Shown: positions 45,443 through 56,340, numbered from the stretch's first letter. The stretch: DNA of 64,000 nt from Streptomyces barkulensis (GCF_002843305.1 NZ_PGSG01000114.1:26639-90638), one strand, 5' to 3'. Numbers and translations are program-made. The notes: generated by a model not told the origin, from the letters alone.

Positions 45443-47990
45443 CACGCCTCCACCCCCTTCGTCTCCTCCGGGCCCGCGGCGGCCGCGGTGGTCGCGGTGG
45501 CCGCGGTGGTCGCACCGGCCGCCGACAGCTTCACGAGCCGGCCGGGCACGGTGCCCAGGTCGCCGGCGACTCCGGATCCCGTGGAGTTCAGCGGCAGCCA
45601 GACCACGCGGTCGGGCATCTCGGTGATCTCCAGCGGCAGGGTGACCGTCCCGGCCGGGCCGGTCACGGTCAGCGGCTGGCCGCCCGCGACCTCGACCTCG
45701 GCGGCCGTGGCGGCCGACAGCCGGGCGACGGCGGCGTGCCGGGTGCCGGCCAGCGCCTCGTCGCCGTCCTGGAGCCGGCCCCGGTCGAGCAGCAGCCGGT
45801 GGCCGGCGAGCACGGCCTCGCCCGCGGCGGGCCGCGGGACCTGCCGGGTGCCGGCCTCCGGCGCGTCCGCGCGGGGGCCGTCCCAGACGCCCAGGCGCCG
45901 CATCTCGGCGCGGACGGTGCGTACGTCCGGCAGTCCGAGGTGGACGTCGAGGGCGTCGGCGAGCATGTGCAGCACGCGGTGGTCGGACTGGACGAGCCGG
46001 CGGGTCATCTGGTCGGGCTTGATGGCGGCCTCGAACGGCCGCGAGCGGCCCTCCCAGTTGAGGAAGGAGCCCGCCTTCTCCACGACCGCGGCGACGGGCA
46101 GGACCACGTCGGCCCGCTCGGTGACCTCCGAGGGCCGCTGCTCCAGGCTGACGACGAAGCCGGCCTTCTCCAGCGCCCTGCGGGCCAGCTCCGGGTCGGG
46201 CAGGTCGGCGATCTCCACGCCTCCGACCAGCAGGGCCGCGAGTTCGCCGTCCGCGGCGGCCTCGACGATCTGTCCGGTGTCGCGGCCGAAGCGGACCGGC
46301 AGCTGCGCCACGCCCCAGACGGCGGCCGTCTCGGCGCGGGCGTCCGGGTCGGTGGCGGGGCGTCCGCCGGGCAGCAGCGTCGGGAGCGCTCCGGCCTCGA
46401 CCGCGCCCCGCTCGCCGGCCCGGCGCGGGATCCACACCAGGCGGGCACCGGTGGCGGTGGCCGTCCGCAGGGCGGCGGTGAACCCGCCGGGCACGGCGGC
46501 CAGCCGCTCCCCGGCGATGATCACCGATCCCTCGGCGCGCAGCGCCTCGGCGGCCTTCTGCCCGGTCTCGTCGAGCCCGACGCCGCCGGCCAGCGCGTCC
46601 AGCCACTCGTTCTCGGTGTGGGGCGCGGCCGGCAGCAGGGTGCCGCCGGCCTTCCTCAGCCCGCGGGTGGCGTGGGTGGCCAGGGAGAAGACGCGCTGCC
46701 CGTGCTTGCGGTACGCCTTGCGCAGCCGCAGGAAGACGCCGGGGGCCTCCTCCTCGGACTCGAAGCCGACCAGCAGCACGGCCGGGGCCTTCTCCAGTGC
46801 GGAGTGGGTGACGCCGCTTTTGTCGGCGTCCAGTCCGCGTCCGGCGACGTGGGAGGCGAGGAAGTCGGCCTCCTCGGTGCTGTGGACGCGGGCGCGGAAG
46901 TCGATGTCGTTGGTGTCGAGGGCGACCCGCGCGAACTTGGCGTACGCGTAGGCGTCCTCGACCGTCAGCCGTCCGCCGGCGAGGACGCCGGTACGGCCGC
47001 GGGCCGCCGCCAGTCCCCTGGCCGCGGCGTCCAGCGCCTCGGGCCAGCTCGCGGGCTCCAGCTCACCGGTTTCGGTGTTGCGCAGCAGCGGGTGGGTGAG
47101 CCGGTCGCGCTGCTGGGCGTAGCGGAAGGCGAAGCGGCCCTTGTCGCAGATCCACTCCTCGTTGACCTCCGGGTCGTCGGCGGCCAGCCGCCGCATGACC
47201 TTGCCGCGCCGGTGGTCGGTGCGGGTGGCGCAGCCCGTGGAGCAGTGCTCGCACACGCTCGGCGAGGAGATCAGGTCGAAGGGGCGGGAGCGGAACCGGT
47301 AGGCGGCCGAGGTGAGCGCGCCGACCGGGCAGATCTGGATGGTGTTGCCGGAGAAGTAGGACTCGAAGGGCGGCCCCTCACCGGTGCCGACCTGCTGCAG
47401 GGCGCCGCGCTCCAGCAGCTCGATCATCGGGTCGCCCGCGATCTGGTTGGAGAAGCGGGTGCAGCGGGCGCACAGTACGCAGCGCTCGCGGTCCAGCAGC
47501 ACCTGTGCCGACAGCGGCACGGGCTTGGCGAAGGTGCGCTTGCGGCCGTCGAAGCGGCTGTCGGCCTGCCCGTGGGACATGGCCTGGTTCTGCAGCGGGC
47601 ACTCGCCGCCCTTGTCGCAGACCGGGCAGTCCAGCGGGTGGTTGATGAGCAGCAGCTCCATCACGCCCCGCTGGGCCTTCTCGGCCACCGGTGAGGTCAG
47701 GTGCGTCTTGACGACCATGCCGTCGGTGCAGGTGATCGTGCAGGAGGCCATGGGCTTGCGCTGGCCCTCGACCTCGACGATGCACTGGCGGCAGGCCCCG
47801 GCCGGGTCCAGCAGGGGGTGGTCGCAGAAGCGCGGGATCTCGATGCCGATCAGTTCGGCGGCACGGATGACCAGGGTGCCCTTGGGCACGCTGACCTCGA
47901 TGCCGTCGATCGTCAGCGTCACCGCGTCCTCGGGAGCCTTGGGCGGCTCGGCCTCTCCGCCTCCGGAGGCCTTGGCGTCGGTGGTGACGG

Positions 47991-47994
<4 letters not shown>
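45442..47994 (-). CDS. nuoG: NADH-quinone oxidoreductase subunit G
   Basis: Largest peripheral subunit, 850 residues. It has a [2Fe-2S] N-terminal domain (FCDHPLLDPAGACRQC...SCTITC), a His-Cys3 cluster (HPLDCPVCDKGGECPLQN) and a [4Fe-4S] pair of CVLCARC and QICPVGAL. CEHCSTGC with WICDKGRF indicates the extra N7 cluster is also present. A molybdopterin-oxidoreductase-like domain follows without obvious cofactor residues. Residues past ~810 are Ala/Thr-rich. GTG 47994 overlaps the nuoF stop (GTGA). Confidence 0.94.
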
Positions 47995-49330
<1,336 letters not shown>

Positions 49331-49331
<1 letters not shown>

Positions 49332-50188
49332 CACTTGCCCTCCTTCGCCACCGGGCCGGCCGGGTTGTCGGGGTCGGAGGCGGCCGTCTTGCGCGGCGCG
49401 TCGTGGGAGCTGGGGTGGGGCTGGGGCGCCTCGCCGGTCTCGGTGACGGGCTGTCCGGCCGACGCGGGCCCCTCCCCGCCGCGCGGCGAGACCACCTTCG
49501 GCCCGGCCTTCTCGCCCCTGGCCAGTTTCAGTCCGGCCAGCGAGGCCTCCCCCGCGCTGCCGCTCGCCTCGACGGCGCCGGGCCGCTCGTCGGGGAATCC
49601 GGCGAGGATGCGGGCGGTCTCCTTGAAGGTGCACAGCGGGGCGCCGCGGGTGGGCCGCACCTCGCGCCCGGCGCGCAGGTCGTCCACGAGCTTCCTGGCG
49701 CTCTCGGGCGTCTGGTTGTCGAAGAACTCCCAGTTGACCATCACCACGGGGGCGAAGTCGCAGGCCGCGTTGCACTCGATGTGCTCCAGCGTCACCTTGC
49801 CGTCCTCGGTGGTCTCGTCGTTGCCGACGCCGAGGTGTTCCTGGAGCGACTCGAAGATGGCGTCGCCGCCCATCACCGCGCACAGGGTGTTGGTGCACAC
49901 CCCCACCTGGTAGTCGCCCGAGGGCTTGCGCCGGTACATGGTGTAGAAGGTGGCCACCGCCGTGACCTCGGCCGTGGTCAGGTCGAGCAGCTCGGCGCAG
50001 AACCGCAGCCCGGTGGGGGTGACGTGCCCCTCCTCGGACTGCACCAGGTGCAGCATCGGCAGCAGCGCGGAGCGGCTGCCGGGGTAGCGGGCGATGATCT
50101 CCCTCGCGTCCGCCTCCAGCCGGGCGCGGACGTCGGCCGGGTAGTCGGGAGCGGGGAGCTGGGGCATCCCGAGCGATACGTCTGTCAC
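49331..50188 (-). CDS. nuoE: NADH-quinone oxidoreductase subunit E
   Basis: Thioredoxin-like [2Fe-2S] subunit. Residues 1-~185 show VCTNTLCAVMGG and HIECNAACDFAPVVMVN, giving the four cluster cysteines (N1a). Residues ~190-285 are an Ala/Pro/Glu/Lys-rich tail, longer than usual. GTG 50188 overlaps the nuoD stop (GTGA). Confidence 0.95.
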
Positions 50189-51543
50189 CGGTCGACGCCT
50201 CCCATCACGGGGTCGATGGACGCGACGGCGACGATGACGTCGGCGACCTGGCCGCCCTCGCACATCGCCGCCATGCTCTGCAGGTTGGTGAAGGACGGGT
50301 CCCGGAAGTGGACCCGGAACGGGCGGGTGCCGCCGTCGCTGACCACGTGCACGCCCAGCTCGCCCTTGGCGGACTCCACCGCGGCGTACGCCTGGCCCGG
50401 CGGCACCCGGAAGCCCTCGGTCACCAGCTTGAAGTGGTGGATGAGGGCCTCCATCGAGGTGCCCATGATGTTCCTGATGTGGTCCAGCGAGTTGCCGAGC
50501 CCGTCCGGGCCGAGCGCGAGCTGCGCGGGCCAGGCGATCTTCTTGTCGCCGACCATCACCGGGCCGGGCTCCAGCCGGTCCAGGCACTGCTCGACGATCC
50601 GCAGCGACTGGCGCATCTCCTCCAGCCGGATCAGGAAGCGGCCGTAGGAGTCGCAGGTGGTGTCGGTGGGGACGTCGAAGTCGTAGGTCTCGTAGCCGCA
50701 GTACGGCTGGGCCTTGCGCAGGTCGTGCGGGAGTCCGGTGGAGCGCAGGATGGGGCCGGTGGCGCCGAGCGCCATGCAGCCGGCCAGGTCCAGGTAGCCG
50801 ACGTCCTGCAGACGTGCCTTGAAGACGGGGTTGCCGGTGCAGAGCTTGTCGTACTCCGGCAGGTTCTTCCGCATCTTCTTGACGAACTCGCGGACCTGGT
50901 CCACCGCGCCGGCCGGCAGGTCCTGGGCGAGCCCGCCGGGCCGGATGTAGGCGTGGTTCATCCGCAGGCCGGTGATGAGCTCGAAGAGGTCCAGGACCAG
51001 TTCGCGGTCCCGGAAGCCGTAGATCATCACCGTGGTGGCGCCCAGCTCCATGCCGCCGGTGGCGATGGCCACCAGGTGGGAGGAGATCCGGTTGAGCTCC
51101 ATCATCATCACGCGGATGACGCTGGCGCGGTCGGGCACCTGGTCCTCGATGCCCAGCAGCCTCTCCACCGCCAGGCAGTACGCCGTCTCGTTGAAGAACG
51201 GCGTGAGGTAGTCCATGCGCGTCACGAAGGTCGTGCCCTGCGTCCAGGTGCGGTATTCGAGGTTCTTCTCGATGCCGGTGTGCAGGTAGCCGATGCCGCA
51301 GCGGGCCTCGGTGACCGTCTCGCCGTCGATCTCCAGGATGAGCCGGAGCACGCCGTGCGTGGACGGGTGCTGCGGGCCCATGTTGACGATGATCTTCTCG
51401 TCGTCGCCCCTGGCCGCGGCGGTGGCGACCTCGTCCCAGTCGCCGCCGGTGACGGTGTAGACGGTGCCCTCGGTGGTCTCGCGGGCGCTCGCCTGCGAGG
51501 CGGTGGGGTCCGTCGCGTGCGGGGATGCGTGCGAGGTGCTCAT
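50185..51543 (-). CDS. nuoD: NADH-quinone oxidoreductase subunit D
   Basis: Peripheral-arm 49-kDa-type subunit of 452 residues next to cluster N2 and the quinone site. NMGPQHPSTHGVLRLILEID holds the quinone-loop His, GYLHTGIEKNLEYRTW and MDYLTPFFNETAYCLAVE follow, and the C-terminal FRDPSFTNLQSMAAMCEGG matches the family. This is the only nuoD in the window, so Nuo2 would need to share it or work without one. ATG 51543 overlaps the nuoC stop. Confidence 0.96.
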   Translation of the reverse strand: MSTSHASPHATDPTASQASARETTEGTVYTVTGGDWDEVATAAARGDDEKIIVNMGPQHPSTHGVLRLILEIDGETVTEARCGIGYLHTGIEKNLEYRTWTQGTTFVTRMDYLTPFFNETAYCLAVERLLGIEDQVPDRASVIRVMMMELNRISSHLVAIATGGMELGATTVMIYGFRDRELVLDLFELITGLRMNHAYIRPGGLAQDLPAGAVDQVREFVKKMRKNLPEYDKLCTGNPVFKARLQDVGYLDLAGCMALGATGPILRSTGLPHDLRKAQPYCGYETYDFDVPTDTTCDSYGRFLIRLEEMRQSLRIVEQCLDRLEPGPVMVGDKKIAWPAQLALGPDGLGNSLDHIRNIMGTSMEALIHHFKLVTEGFRVPPGQAYAAVESAKGELGVHVVSDGGTRPFRVHFRDPSFTNLQSMAAMCEGGQVADVIVAVASIDPVMGGVDR

Positions 51544-52259
51544 CAGCTGTACGACCTCCGCTGGTCGGGAGCCGGGATCTGGGCGCCCTTGTACTCGACG
51601 GGGATGCCGCCGAGGGGGTAGTCCTTGCGCTGCGGGAAGCCCTGCCAGTCGTCGGGCATCATGATCCGCGTGAGCGCGGGATGGCCGTCGAAGACGATGC
51701 CGAAGAAGTCGTACGCCTCGCGCTCGTGCCAGTCGTTGGCCGGGTAGACCGAGACGATCGACGGGATGTGCGGATCGCCGTCGGGCACGCTCACCTCCAG
51801 CCGGATCAGCCGGTTGTGGGTGATCGAGCGCAGGTGGTAGACGGCGTGCAGTTCGCGTCCGGACTCACCGGGGAAGTGGACGCCGCTGACTCCGGTGCAC
51901 ATCTCGAAGCGGAGCGCGGGGTCGTCGCGCAGGACGCGGGCCACCACCGGCAGGTGGTCGCGGGCGATGTGGAAGGTGATCTCGCCGCGGTCCACGACCG
52001 TCTTCTCGATCACCTCCTCCGGCACCAGGCCCTGCTCCTCGAGCACGCCCTCCAGTTCGTCGGCCACCTCGTCGAACCAGCCGCCGTACGGCCGGGACGA
52101 CGCGCCCGGCAGCCGGACGGTGCGCACCAGCCCGCCGTAGCCGGAGGTGTCGCCGCCCTCCTTGGCGCCGAACATGCCCCGGCGGACGTCGATCACCTCG
52201 CCCGTCCCGCCGCGCGGCGACGGGACGGCGCCGTTGCCGTTCGCCTCTGCCTCGCTCAT
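51543..52259 (-). CDS. nuoC: NADH-quinone oxidoreductase subunit C
   Basis: 30-kDa-type subunit of 238 residues. DWHEREAYDFFGIVFDGHPA and DWQGFPQRKDYPLGGIPVEY are the Complex1_30kDa signature. An N-terminal extension (~65 residues) precedes the domain. It is compact, in contrast to NuoC2 with its repeat tail. ATG 52259 overlaps the nuoB stop (ATGA). Confidence 0.95.
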   Translation of the reverse strand: MSEAEANGNGAVPSPRGGTGEVIDVRRGMFGAKEGGDTSGYGGLVRTVRLPGASSRPYGGWFDEVADELEGVLEEQGLVPEEVIEKTVVDRGEITFHIARDHLPVVARVLRDDPALRFEMCTGVSGVHFPGESGRELHAVYHLRSITHNRLIRLEVSVPDGDPHIPSIVSVYPANDWHEREAYDFFGIVFDGHPALTRIMMPDDWQGFPQRKDYPLGGIPVEYKGAQIPAPDQRRSYS

Positions 52260-52810
52260 CGGAGCAGCCCCTTCATCTCGATCGTCGGAAGCGCCTTGAG
52301 TGCCGCCTCCTCCGCCTCGCGGGCGGCCTGCTCCCGGTTGACCCCGAGCTTCTCGCCCTGGATCTTCTGGTGGAGCTTGAGGATCGCGTCCAGCAGCATC
52401 TCGGGGCGCGGCGGGCAGCCGGGCAGGTAGATGTCGACCGGCACGATGTGGTCGACGCCCTGCACGATCGCGTAGTTGTTGAACATGCCGCCCGAGGAGG
52501 CGCACACGCCCATGGAGATGACCCACTTGGGGTTCGGCATCTGGTCGTAGACCTGCCGCAGGACCGGCGCCATCTTCTGGCTGACCCGGCCGGCCACGAT
52601 CATCAGGTCCGCCTGCCTCGGCGAACCGCGGAAGACCTCCATCCCGAAGCGGGCGAGGTCGTAGCGGCCGGCGCCGGTGGTCATCATCTCGATGGCGCAG
52701 CAGGCCAGTCCGAAGGTCGCCGGGAAGACCGACGACTTGCGCACCCAGCCCGCGGCCTGCTCGACGGTGGTCAGCAGGAAGCCGCTCGGCAGTTTCTCTT
52801 CGATACCCAT
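52256..52810 (-). CDS. nuoB: NADH-quinone oxidoreductase subunit B
   Basis: Subunit of 184 residues carrying cluster N2. The ligands are in GLACCAIEMM, SMGVCASSGG and LPGCPPRPEMLL. GSPRQADLMIVAGRVSQKMAP is also conserved. ATG 52810 is ten bases after the nuoA stop. The C-terminus is a short charged helix. Confidence 0.96.
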   Translation of the reverse strand: MGIEEKLPSGFLLTTVEQAAGWVRKSSVFPATFGLACCAIEMMTTGAGRYDLARFGMEVFRGSPRQADLMIVAGRVSQKMAPVLRQVYDQMPNPKWVISMGVCASSGGMFNNYAIVQGVDHIVPVDIYLPGCPPRPEMLLDAILKLHQKIQGEKLGVNREQAAREAEEAALKALPTIEMKGLLR

Positions 52811-52820
52811 GTGTACGCCC

Positions 52821-53180
52821 CTAGTCCCATTCCAGGCCGCCGCGACGCCAGACGTAGGCGTAGGCGACGAAGACGGTGAGCACGAAGAGCAGCATCTCCA
52901 CGAGCCCGAACAGCCCCAGGGCGTCGAAGGTGACGGCCCAGGGGTAGAGGAAGACGATCTCGATGTCGAAGACGATGAAGAGCATCGCCGTCAGGTAGTA
53001 CTTGATCGGGAAGCGCCCGCCCCCCGCTGCCTGCGGGGTGGGCTCGATGCCGCACTCGTATGCCTCGAGCTTGGCCCTGTTGTAGCGCTTGGGGCCGACG
53101 ATCGAGGCCATGACCACGGAGAAGACAGCGAAGGCTGCCCCGAGCGCTCCCAGTACGAGGATGGGCGCGTAGACGTTCAC
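52821..53180 (-). CDS. nuoA: NADH-quinone oxidoreductase subunit A
   Basis: Three-span subunit of 119 residues, with LEAYECGIEPTPQAAGGGRF and KYYLTAMLFIVFDIEIVFLY as signature blocks. GTG 53180 has a GGAG site upstream. It is the first gene of nuoA-N, all on the minus strand, with every gene overlapping or nearly touching the next, so transcription is probably driven from the region at 53181-53310. Confidence 0.95.
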   Translation of the reverse strand: MNVYAPILVLGALGAAFAVFSVVMASIVGPKRYNRAKLEAYECGIEPTPQAAGGGRFPIKYYLTAMLFIVFDIEIVFLYPWAVTFDALGLFGLVEMLLFVLTVFVAYAYVWRRGGLEWD

Positions 53181-53270
53181 CGCTCCTCGCTCCTTCCAGT
53201 CGACGACGCTGCCGGCGGGCCGTTGCGGGCCGTTTTCGGACCGGTGTTCCGTTCACGAAGATCGCGTATA

Positions 53271-53286
53271 TGTGAGGCAGTTCACA
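53271..53286. promoter_or_regulatory. Rex-operator-like site upstream of nuoA
   Basis: TGTGAGGCAGTTCACA. The Streptomyces Rex operator consensus is TGTGAACnnnTTCACA; this site keeps both outer half-sites and differs at two inner bases. It is 91 bases before the nuoA start and close to the transcription start predicted from the -10 at 53303-53308, a repressing position. Rex senses the NADH/NAD+ ratio, which suits a complex I operon. Confidence 0.6.
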
Positions 53287-53302
53287 AGCCCGAGTCGACT
53301 GC

Positions 53303-53308
53303 ATCCTA
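53303..53308 (-). promoter_or_regulatory. Candidate -10 of the nuo operon
   Basis: TAGGAT on the minus strand, a good Streptomyces -10, giving a ~115-base leader before nuoA. The -35 is weak, so an activator would be expected. Confidence 0.3.
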
Positions 53309-53320
53309 TGCCCGTCCTTC

Positions 53321-53702
53321 TGTGATCTGCGACACGGGGTGCGGCAACAAGTTTGTGATCTCCACCACCTGACGAATGATCATGAAGCCGGATGGACGGC
53401 GATCTTCACACGTGAAGCGGCCGACTGATCACCACACGTGACAATCCGATGCGTCTTCGCTGGTCGGAGGGGGTGCGCCCTACCAAGAGATGCCCGCTAC
53501 ACGCAAATTTGCCCTGGACATCCGGACTCGCTAGACGGCGCGGAAGAGGGTCTCGGCGGGAGCCGGGACCACCTCCGGACCCGGCCCCGGGGCCGGCTTC
53601 GGGCCCGGCTTCGAACCCGGCCCCGGATCCGCCTTCGCGACCCCTCCGGGGCGCCGGCACGGCAAGATCGTGAATCCGTGCTCAATCTGTGACCTCCGCC
53701 AC
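53321..53702 (+). repeat. Three copies of a TGTGAyCTsC motif (Crp-like boxes)
   Basis: TGTGATCTGCGACA (53321-53334), TGTGATCTCCACCA (53354-53367) and TGTGACCTCCGCCA (53688-53701). With the following base, copies 1 and 3 read GTG-N6-GnCAC, the form reported for Streptomyces Crp sites; copy 2 differs at one base. The region 53181-53942 (762 bases) between nuoA and the NlpC/P60 gene otherwise holds only the Rex-like site, a palindrome, a GC-rich ccggcttcg-type repeat (53581-53632), and no convincing ORF. Confidence 0.4.
53404..53417. promoter_or_regulatory. 14-bp palindrome in the nuoA-NlpC/P60 intergenic region
   Basis: CTTCACACGTGAAG is a perfect palindrome. It may be an operator; nothing shows which gene it serves. 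Confidence 0.35.
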
Positions 53703-53919
53703 GTCCGCCCCTCGCGGCGCGGGCCCGTCTTTGCGCGACGACGACCGCCCGTGCTAGGCGCACGGAGCGAAGTGGATCAATCGGACAATGTCATGGTCAC
53801 GGCCCCTTAACAGGGCAATGATCGACTTCCGGGAGAGCCCTCCGGAGCACCCCGCTCCGGTCAAAGTGGTCGCGTACACGCCGAGTGTGGCGTAACACAC
53901 CTTTGTTGAACGGAACCTC

Positions 53920-53938
53920 CCACGGCTGATAGCCGTGG
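53920..53938 (+). promoter_or_regulatory. Hairpin covering the ribosome-binding region of the NlpC/P60 gene
   Basis: ccacggct (53920-53927) pairs perfectly with agccgtgg (53931-53938), loop gat, ending four bases before the ATG at 53943. No separate Shine-Dalgarno sequence is visible, so this hairpin may limit translation. Confidence 0.35.
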
Positions 53939-53942
53939 TGAC

Positions 53943-54767
53943 ATGTCCCAGACCGCCCACATACCCAGCCACCGGAAACCCCGCAGAGCCGGCAGGAACC
54001 CCCTGCTGCGCACGGGCGTTGCCGGTGGCGTCCTCAGCACTCTCGCGGTGACCGCCGCGGCCGCCCCCGCCTCCGCCGAGGAGCGCCGGACGGCCGCCGA
54101 CACCGCCGAGATGCCCGTGATCGTCCCCGACGCGGCCACCGGCGCCCTGCGGGCCGCCGACGCCAACCGGACGGTCGCGACCCGGTACGAGACCGAGGCC
54201 GCACGGGCCCTGGCCGCCGAGCAGGCCATGGACCGGGCCGGAGAACTGGCCGAGAAGAAGAAGGCCGAGGCCGAGCGCAGGGCGGCGGAGGCCGCCGAGG
54301 CCGAGCGCGAGCGCGCCGCCCGGGAGCGCGCGGCGCGCGACTCCCGGCGCACCTCCCTCAGCGCCGCACCCGCCGAGAACGCCGCACCCGCCACATCCGC
54401 ACCGGCCGGCAGCGGCAACGCGGCGACCCTGGTGAACTTCCTGCGCGCGCAGGTCGGCAAGGCGTACGTCCTGGGCGCCACCGGCCCGAGCGCCTACGAC
54501 TGCTCCAGCCTCACCCAGGCCGCCTTCCGCCAGATCGGGGTCAGCCTCCCGCGGACCTCACAGCCGCAGTCCACTGCGGGCACCCAGGTCTCCCTGAGCA
54601 ACGTGCGGCCGGGCGACATCCTCTACTGGGGCAGCGCCGGCAACGCCTACCACGTCGCCGTCTACATCGGGAACGGCCGCTTCATCGGCGCCCAGAACCC
54701 CTCCACCGGCGTCGTCGAGCGCGACATGAGCTACGACATGCCGACGGGCGCGGTGCGCGTGCTCTGA
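53943..54767 (+). CDS. Secreted NlpC/P60 peptidoglycan hydrolase
   Basis: Protein of 274 residues. A basic N-region and hydrophobic stretch (about 21-45) form a signal peptide ending ASA-E. Residues ~75-135 are an Ala/Glu/Arg coiled coil, then an Ala/Pro linker, then a C40 peptidase domain (160-274). The catalytic Cys is residue 187 in SAYDCSSLTQ and the His is residue 237 in NAYHVAVYIG. Such enzymes cut the D-Glu-diamino acid bond in peptide stems during growth and division; RipA-type proteins have the same coiled-coil plus NlpC layout. Activity is likely controlled by the coil and by expression. Confidence 0.9.
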   Translation: MSQTAHIPSHRKPRRAGRNPLLRTGVAGGVLSTLAVTAAAAPASAEERRTAADTAEMPVIVPDAATGALRAADANRTVATRYETEAARALAAEQAMDRAGELAEKKKAEAERRAAEAAEAERERAARERAARDSRRTSLSAAPAENAAPATSAPAGSGNAATLVNFLRAQVGKAYVLGATGPSAYDCSSLTQAAFRQIGVSLPRTSQPQSTAGTQVSLSNVRPGDILYWGSAGNAYHVAVYIGNGRFIGAQNPSTGVVERDMSYDMPTGAVRVL

Positions 54768-54803
54768 CGCCGCGCGGCGCGCGTACGGCACGTACGCGTA
54801 CAC

Positions 54804-54841
54804 GGTGAAGGGCCGTCCGGTCTCCCGGACGGCCCTTCACC
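54804..54841. terminator. Bidirectional terminator between NlpC/P60 and menJ genes
   Basis: Perfect 17-bp stem (54804-54820 with 54825-54841), loop tctc, between convergent genes. A smaller inverted repeat (gcgtacg/cgtacgc) is at 54781-54797. Confidence 0.85.
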
Positions 54842-54862
54842 CGTCTCCCGCTCGCCCGCGCG

Positions 54863-56158
54863 CTACGCGCGCGGGGCGACCTTCGTCAGCCCGTTGATGA
54901 TGCGGTCCATCGCGTCGCCGCCCGTCGGGTCCGTCAGGTTCGCCAGCAGCTTCAGCGTGAAGCGCATCAGCACCGGATGGGTCAGACCGCGCTCGGCCGC
55001 CAGCTTCATGACCCTGGGGTTGCCGATCAGCTTCACGAAGGCGCGGCCCAGCGTGTAGTAGCCGCCGTAGGTGTCCTTGAGGATCCTCGGATAGCGCCGC
55101 AGCACCAGCTCGCGCTGGGCCGGGCTCTGCCGGGCGTGGGCCTGGACGATGACGTCGGCCGCGATCTGCCCGGACTCCATGGCGTACGCGATGCCCTCGC
55201 CGTTGAACGGGTTGACCATGCCGCCCGCGTCACCGACCAGCAGCAGTCCCCGCGTGTAGTGCGGCTGCCGGTTGAAGGCCATCGGCAGGGCCGCGCCGCG
55301 GATCGGGCCGGTCATGTTCTCGGGCGTGTAACCCCACTCCTCGGGCATCGAGGCGCACCACGCCTTGAGGACCTCGCGCCAGTCCAGCTCCTTGAAGGAC
55401 GAGGAGGTGTTGAGCACGCCCAGACCCACGTTGGAGGTGCCGTCGCCCATCCCGAAGACCCAGCCGTAGCCGGGCAGCAGCCGGTCCTCCGCCCCCCGCC
55501 GGTCCCACAGCTCCAACCAGGACTCCAGGTAGTCGTCGTCGTGGCGCGGCGAGGTGAAGTACGTGCGCACGGCCACGCCCATCGGGCGGTCCTCGCGCCG
55601 GTGCAGGCCCATCGCCAGCGACAGCCGCGTGGAGTTGCCGTCCGCGGCGACCACCAGCGGGGCACGGAAGGAGACCGGCGTCCTCTCCTCGCCCAGCTTC
55701 GCCTCCACACCGGTGATCCGGCCGGTGCGCCCGTCGGTGATCGGCGCACCGACGTTGCACCGCTCGTACAGCCGCGCCCCGGCCTTCTCGGCCTGCCGGG
55801 CGAGCTGCTCGTCGAAGTCGTCGCGCCTGCGGACCAGTCCGTAGTCCGGGTAGCTCGCCAGCTCCGGCCAGTCGAGCTGGAGCCGGGTGCCGCCGGCGAT
55901 GATCCGCAGGCCCTTGTTGCGCAGCCAGCCCGCCTCCTCGGAGACGTCGACGCCCATCGCCACGAGCTGCTTGACCGCACGCGGGGTCAGCCCGTCGCCG
56001 CAGACCTTCTCCCGGGGGAAGGCCGTCTTCTCCAGCAGCAGGACGTCGAGCCCGGAACGGGCCAGGTGATAGGCGGTGGTGGACCCGGCGGGGCCGGCCC
56101 CGACCACGATCACATCGGCGCTGTGCTCGGAGGCTGCCTTCGAGGGGGACTCAGTCAC
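54863..56158 (-). CDS. menJ: Geranylgeranyl reductase family protein (MenJ-type menaquinone reductase)
   Basis: FAD-dependent flavoprotein of 431 residues. VIVVGAGPAGSTTAYHLARSG is the dinucleotide motif, VCGDGLTPRAV the family signature, and LLLVGDAGGMVNPFNGEGI the second FAD motif. In mycobacteria MenJ saturates one double bond of the menaquinone side chain. The neighbouring menG and the nuo operons make the same role likely here, although reduction of other prenyl groups cannot be excluded. GTG 56158 is the start. It is transcribed after menG in the same direction, 182 bases downstream. Confidence 0.82.
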   Translation of the reverse strand: MTESPSKAASEHSADVIVVGAGPAGSTTAYHLARSGLDVLLLEKTAFPREKVCGDGLTPRAVKQLVAMGVDVSEEAGWLRNKGLRIIAGGTRLQLDWPELASYPDYGLVRRRDDFDEQLARQAEKAGARLYERCNVGAPITDGRTGRITGVEAKLGEERTPVSFRAPLVVAADGNSTRLSLAMGLHRREDRPMGVAVRTYFTSPRHDDDYLESWLELWDRRGAEDRLLPGYGWVFGMGDGTSNVGLGVLNTSSSFKELDWREVLKAWCASMPEEWGYTPENMTGPIRGAALPMAFNRQPHYTRGLLLVGDAGGMVNPFNGEGIAYAMESGQIAADVIVQAHARQSPAQRELVLRRYPRILKDTYGGYYTLGRAFVKLIGNPRVMKLAAERGLTHPVLMRFTLKLLANLTDPTGGDAMDRIINGLTKVAPRA

Positions 56159-56340
56159 GACGGACTCCCGCAAGACTCGGTATTCAACGTGCCGGTCGCG
56201 CCGGGCACTGGACGGATGCAGTCTATGCAGGGGCCTTCGGCCCGCCGGGAACAGGGATGCGCGGGCGAACTCCCGCTCCCGTGCCGACGATCGCCCCGCG
56301 CACCCGGTCCGTCCCGTCCCGTCCTGCCCCGTTCCAGGTC

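Noticed and set aside
53438..53763. Short ORFs on both strands in the nuoA-NlpC/P60 gap
   Set aside because: They are Arg/Pro-rich shadows of GC-rich DNA, lack ribosome-binding sites and overlap each other and the repeat region.
53181..53942. A ydaO-type (cyclic di-AMP) riboswitch before the NlpC/P60 gene
   Set aside because: Such riboswitches are common before Streptomyces wall hydrolases, but I could not find the conserved paired elements and purine-rich loops; only short hairpins and repeats are present.
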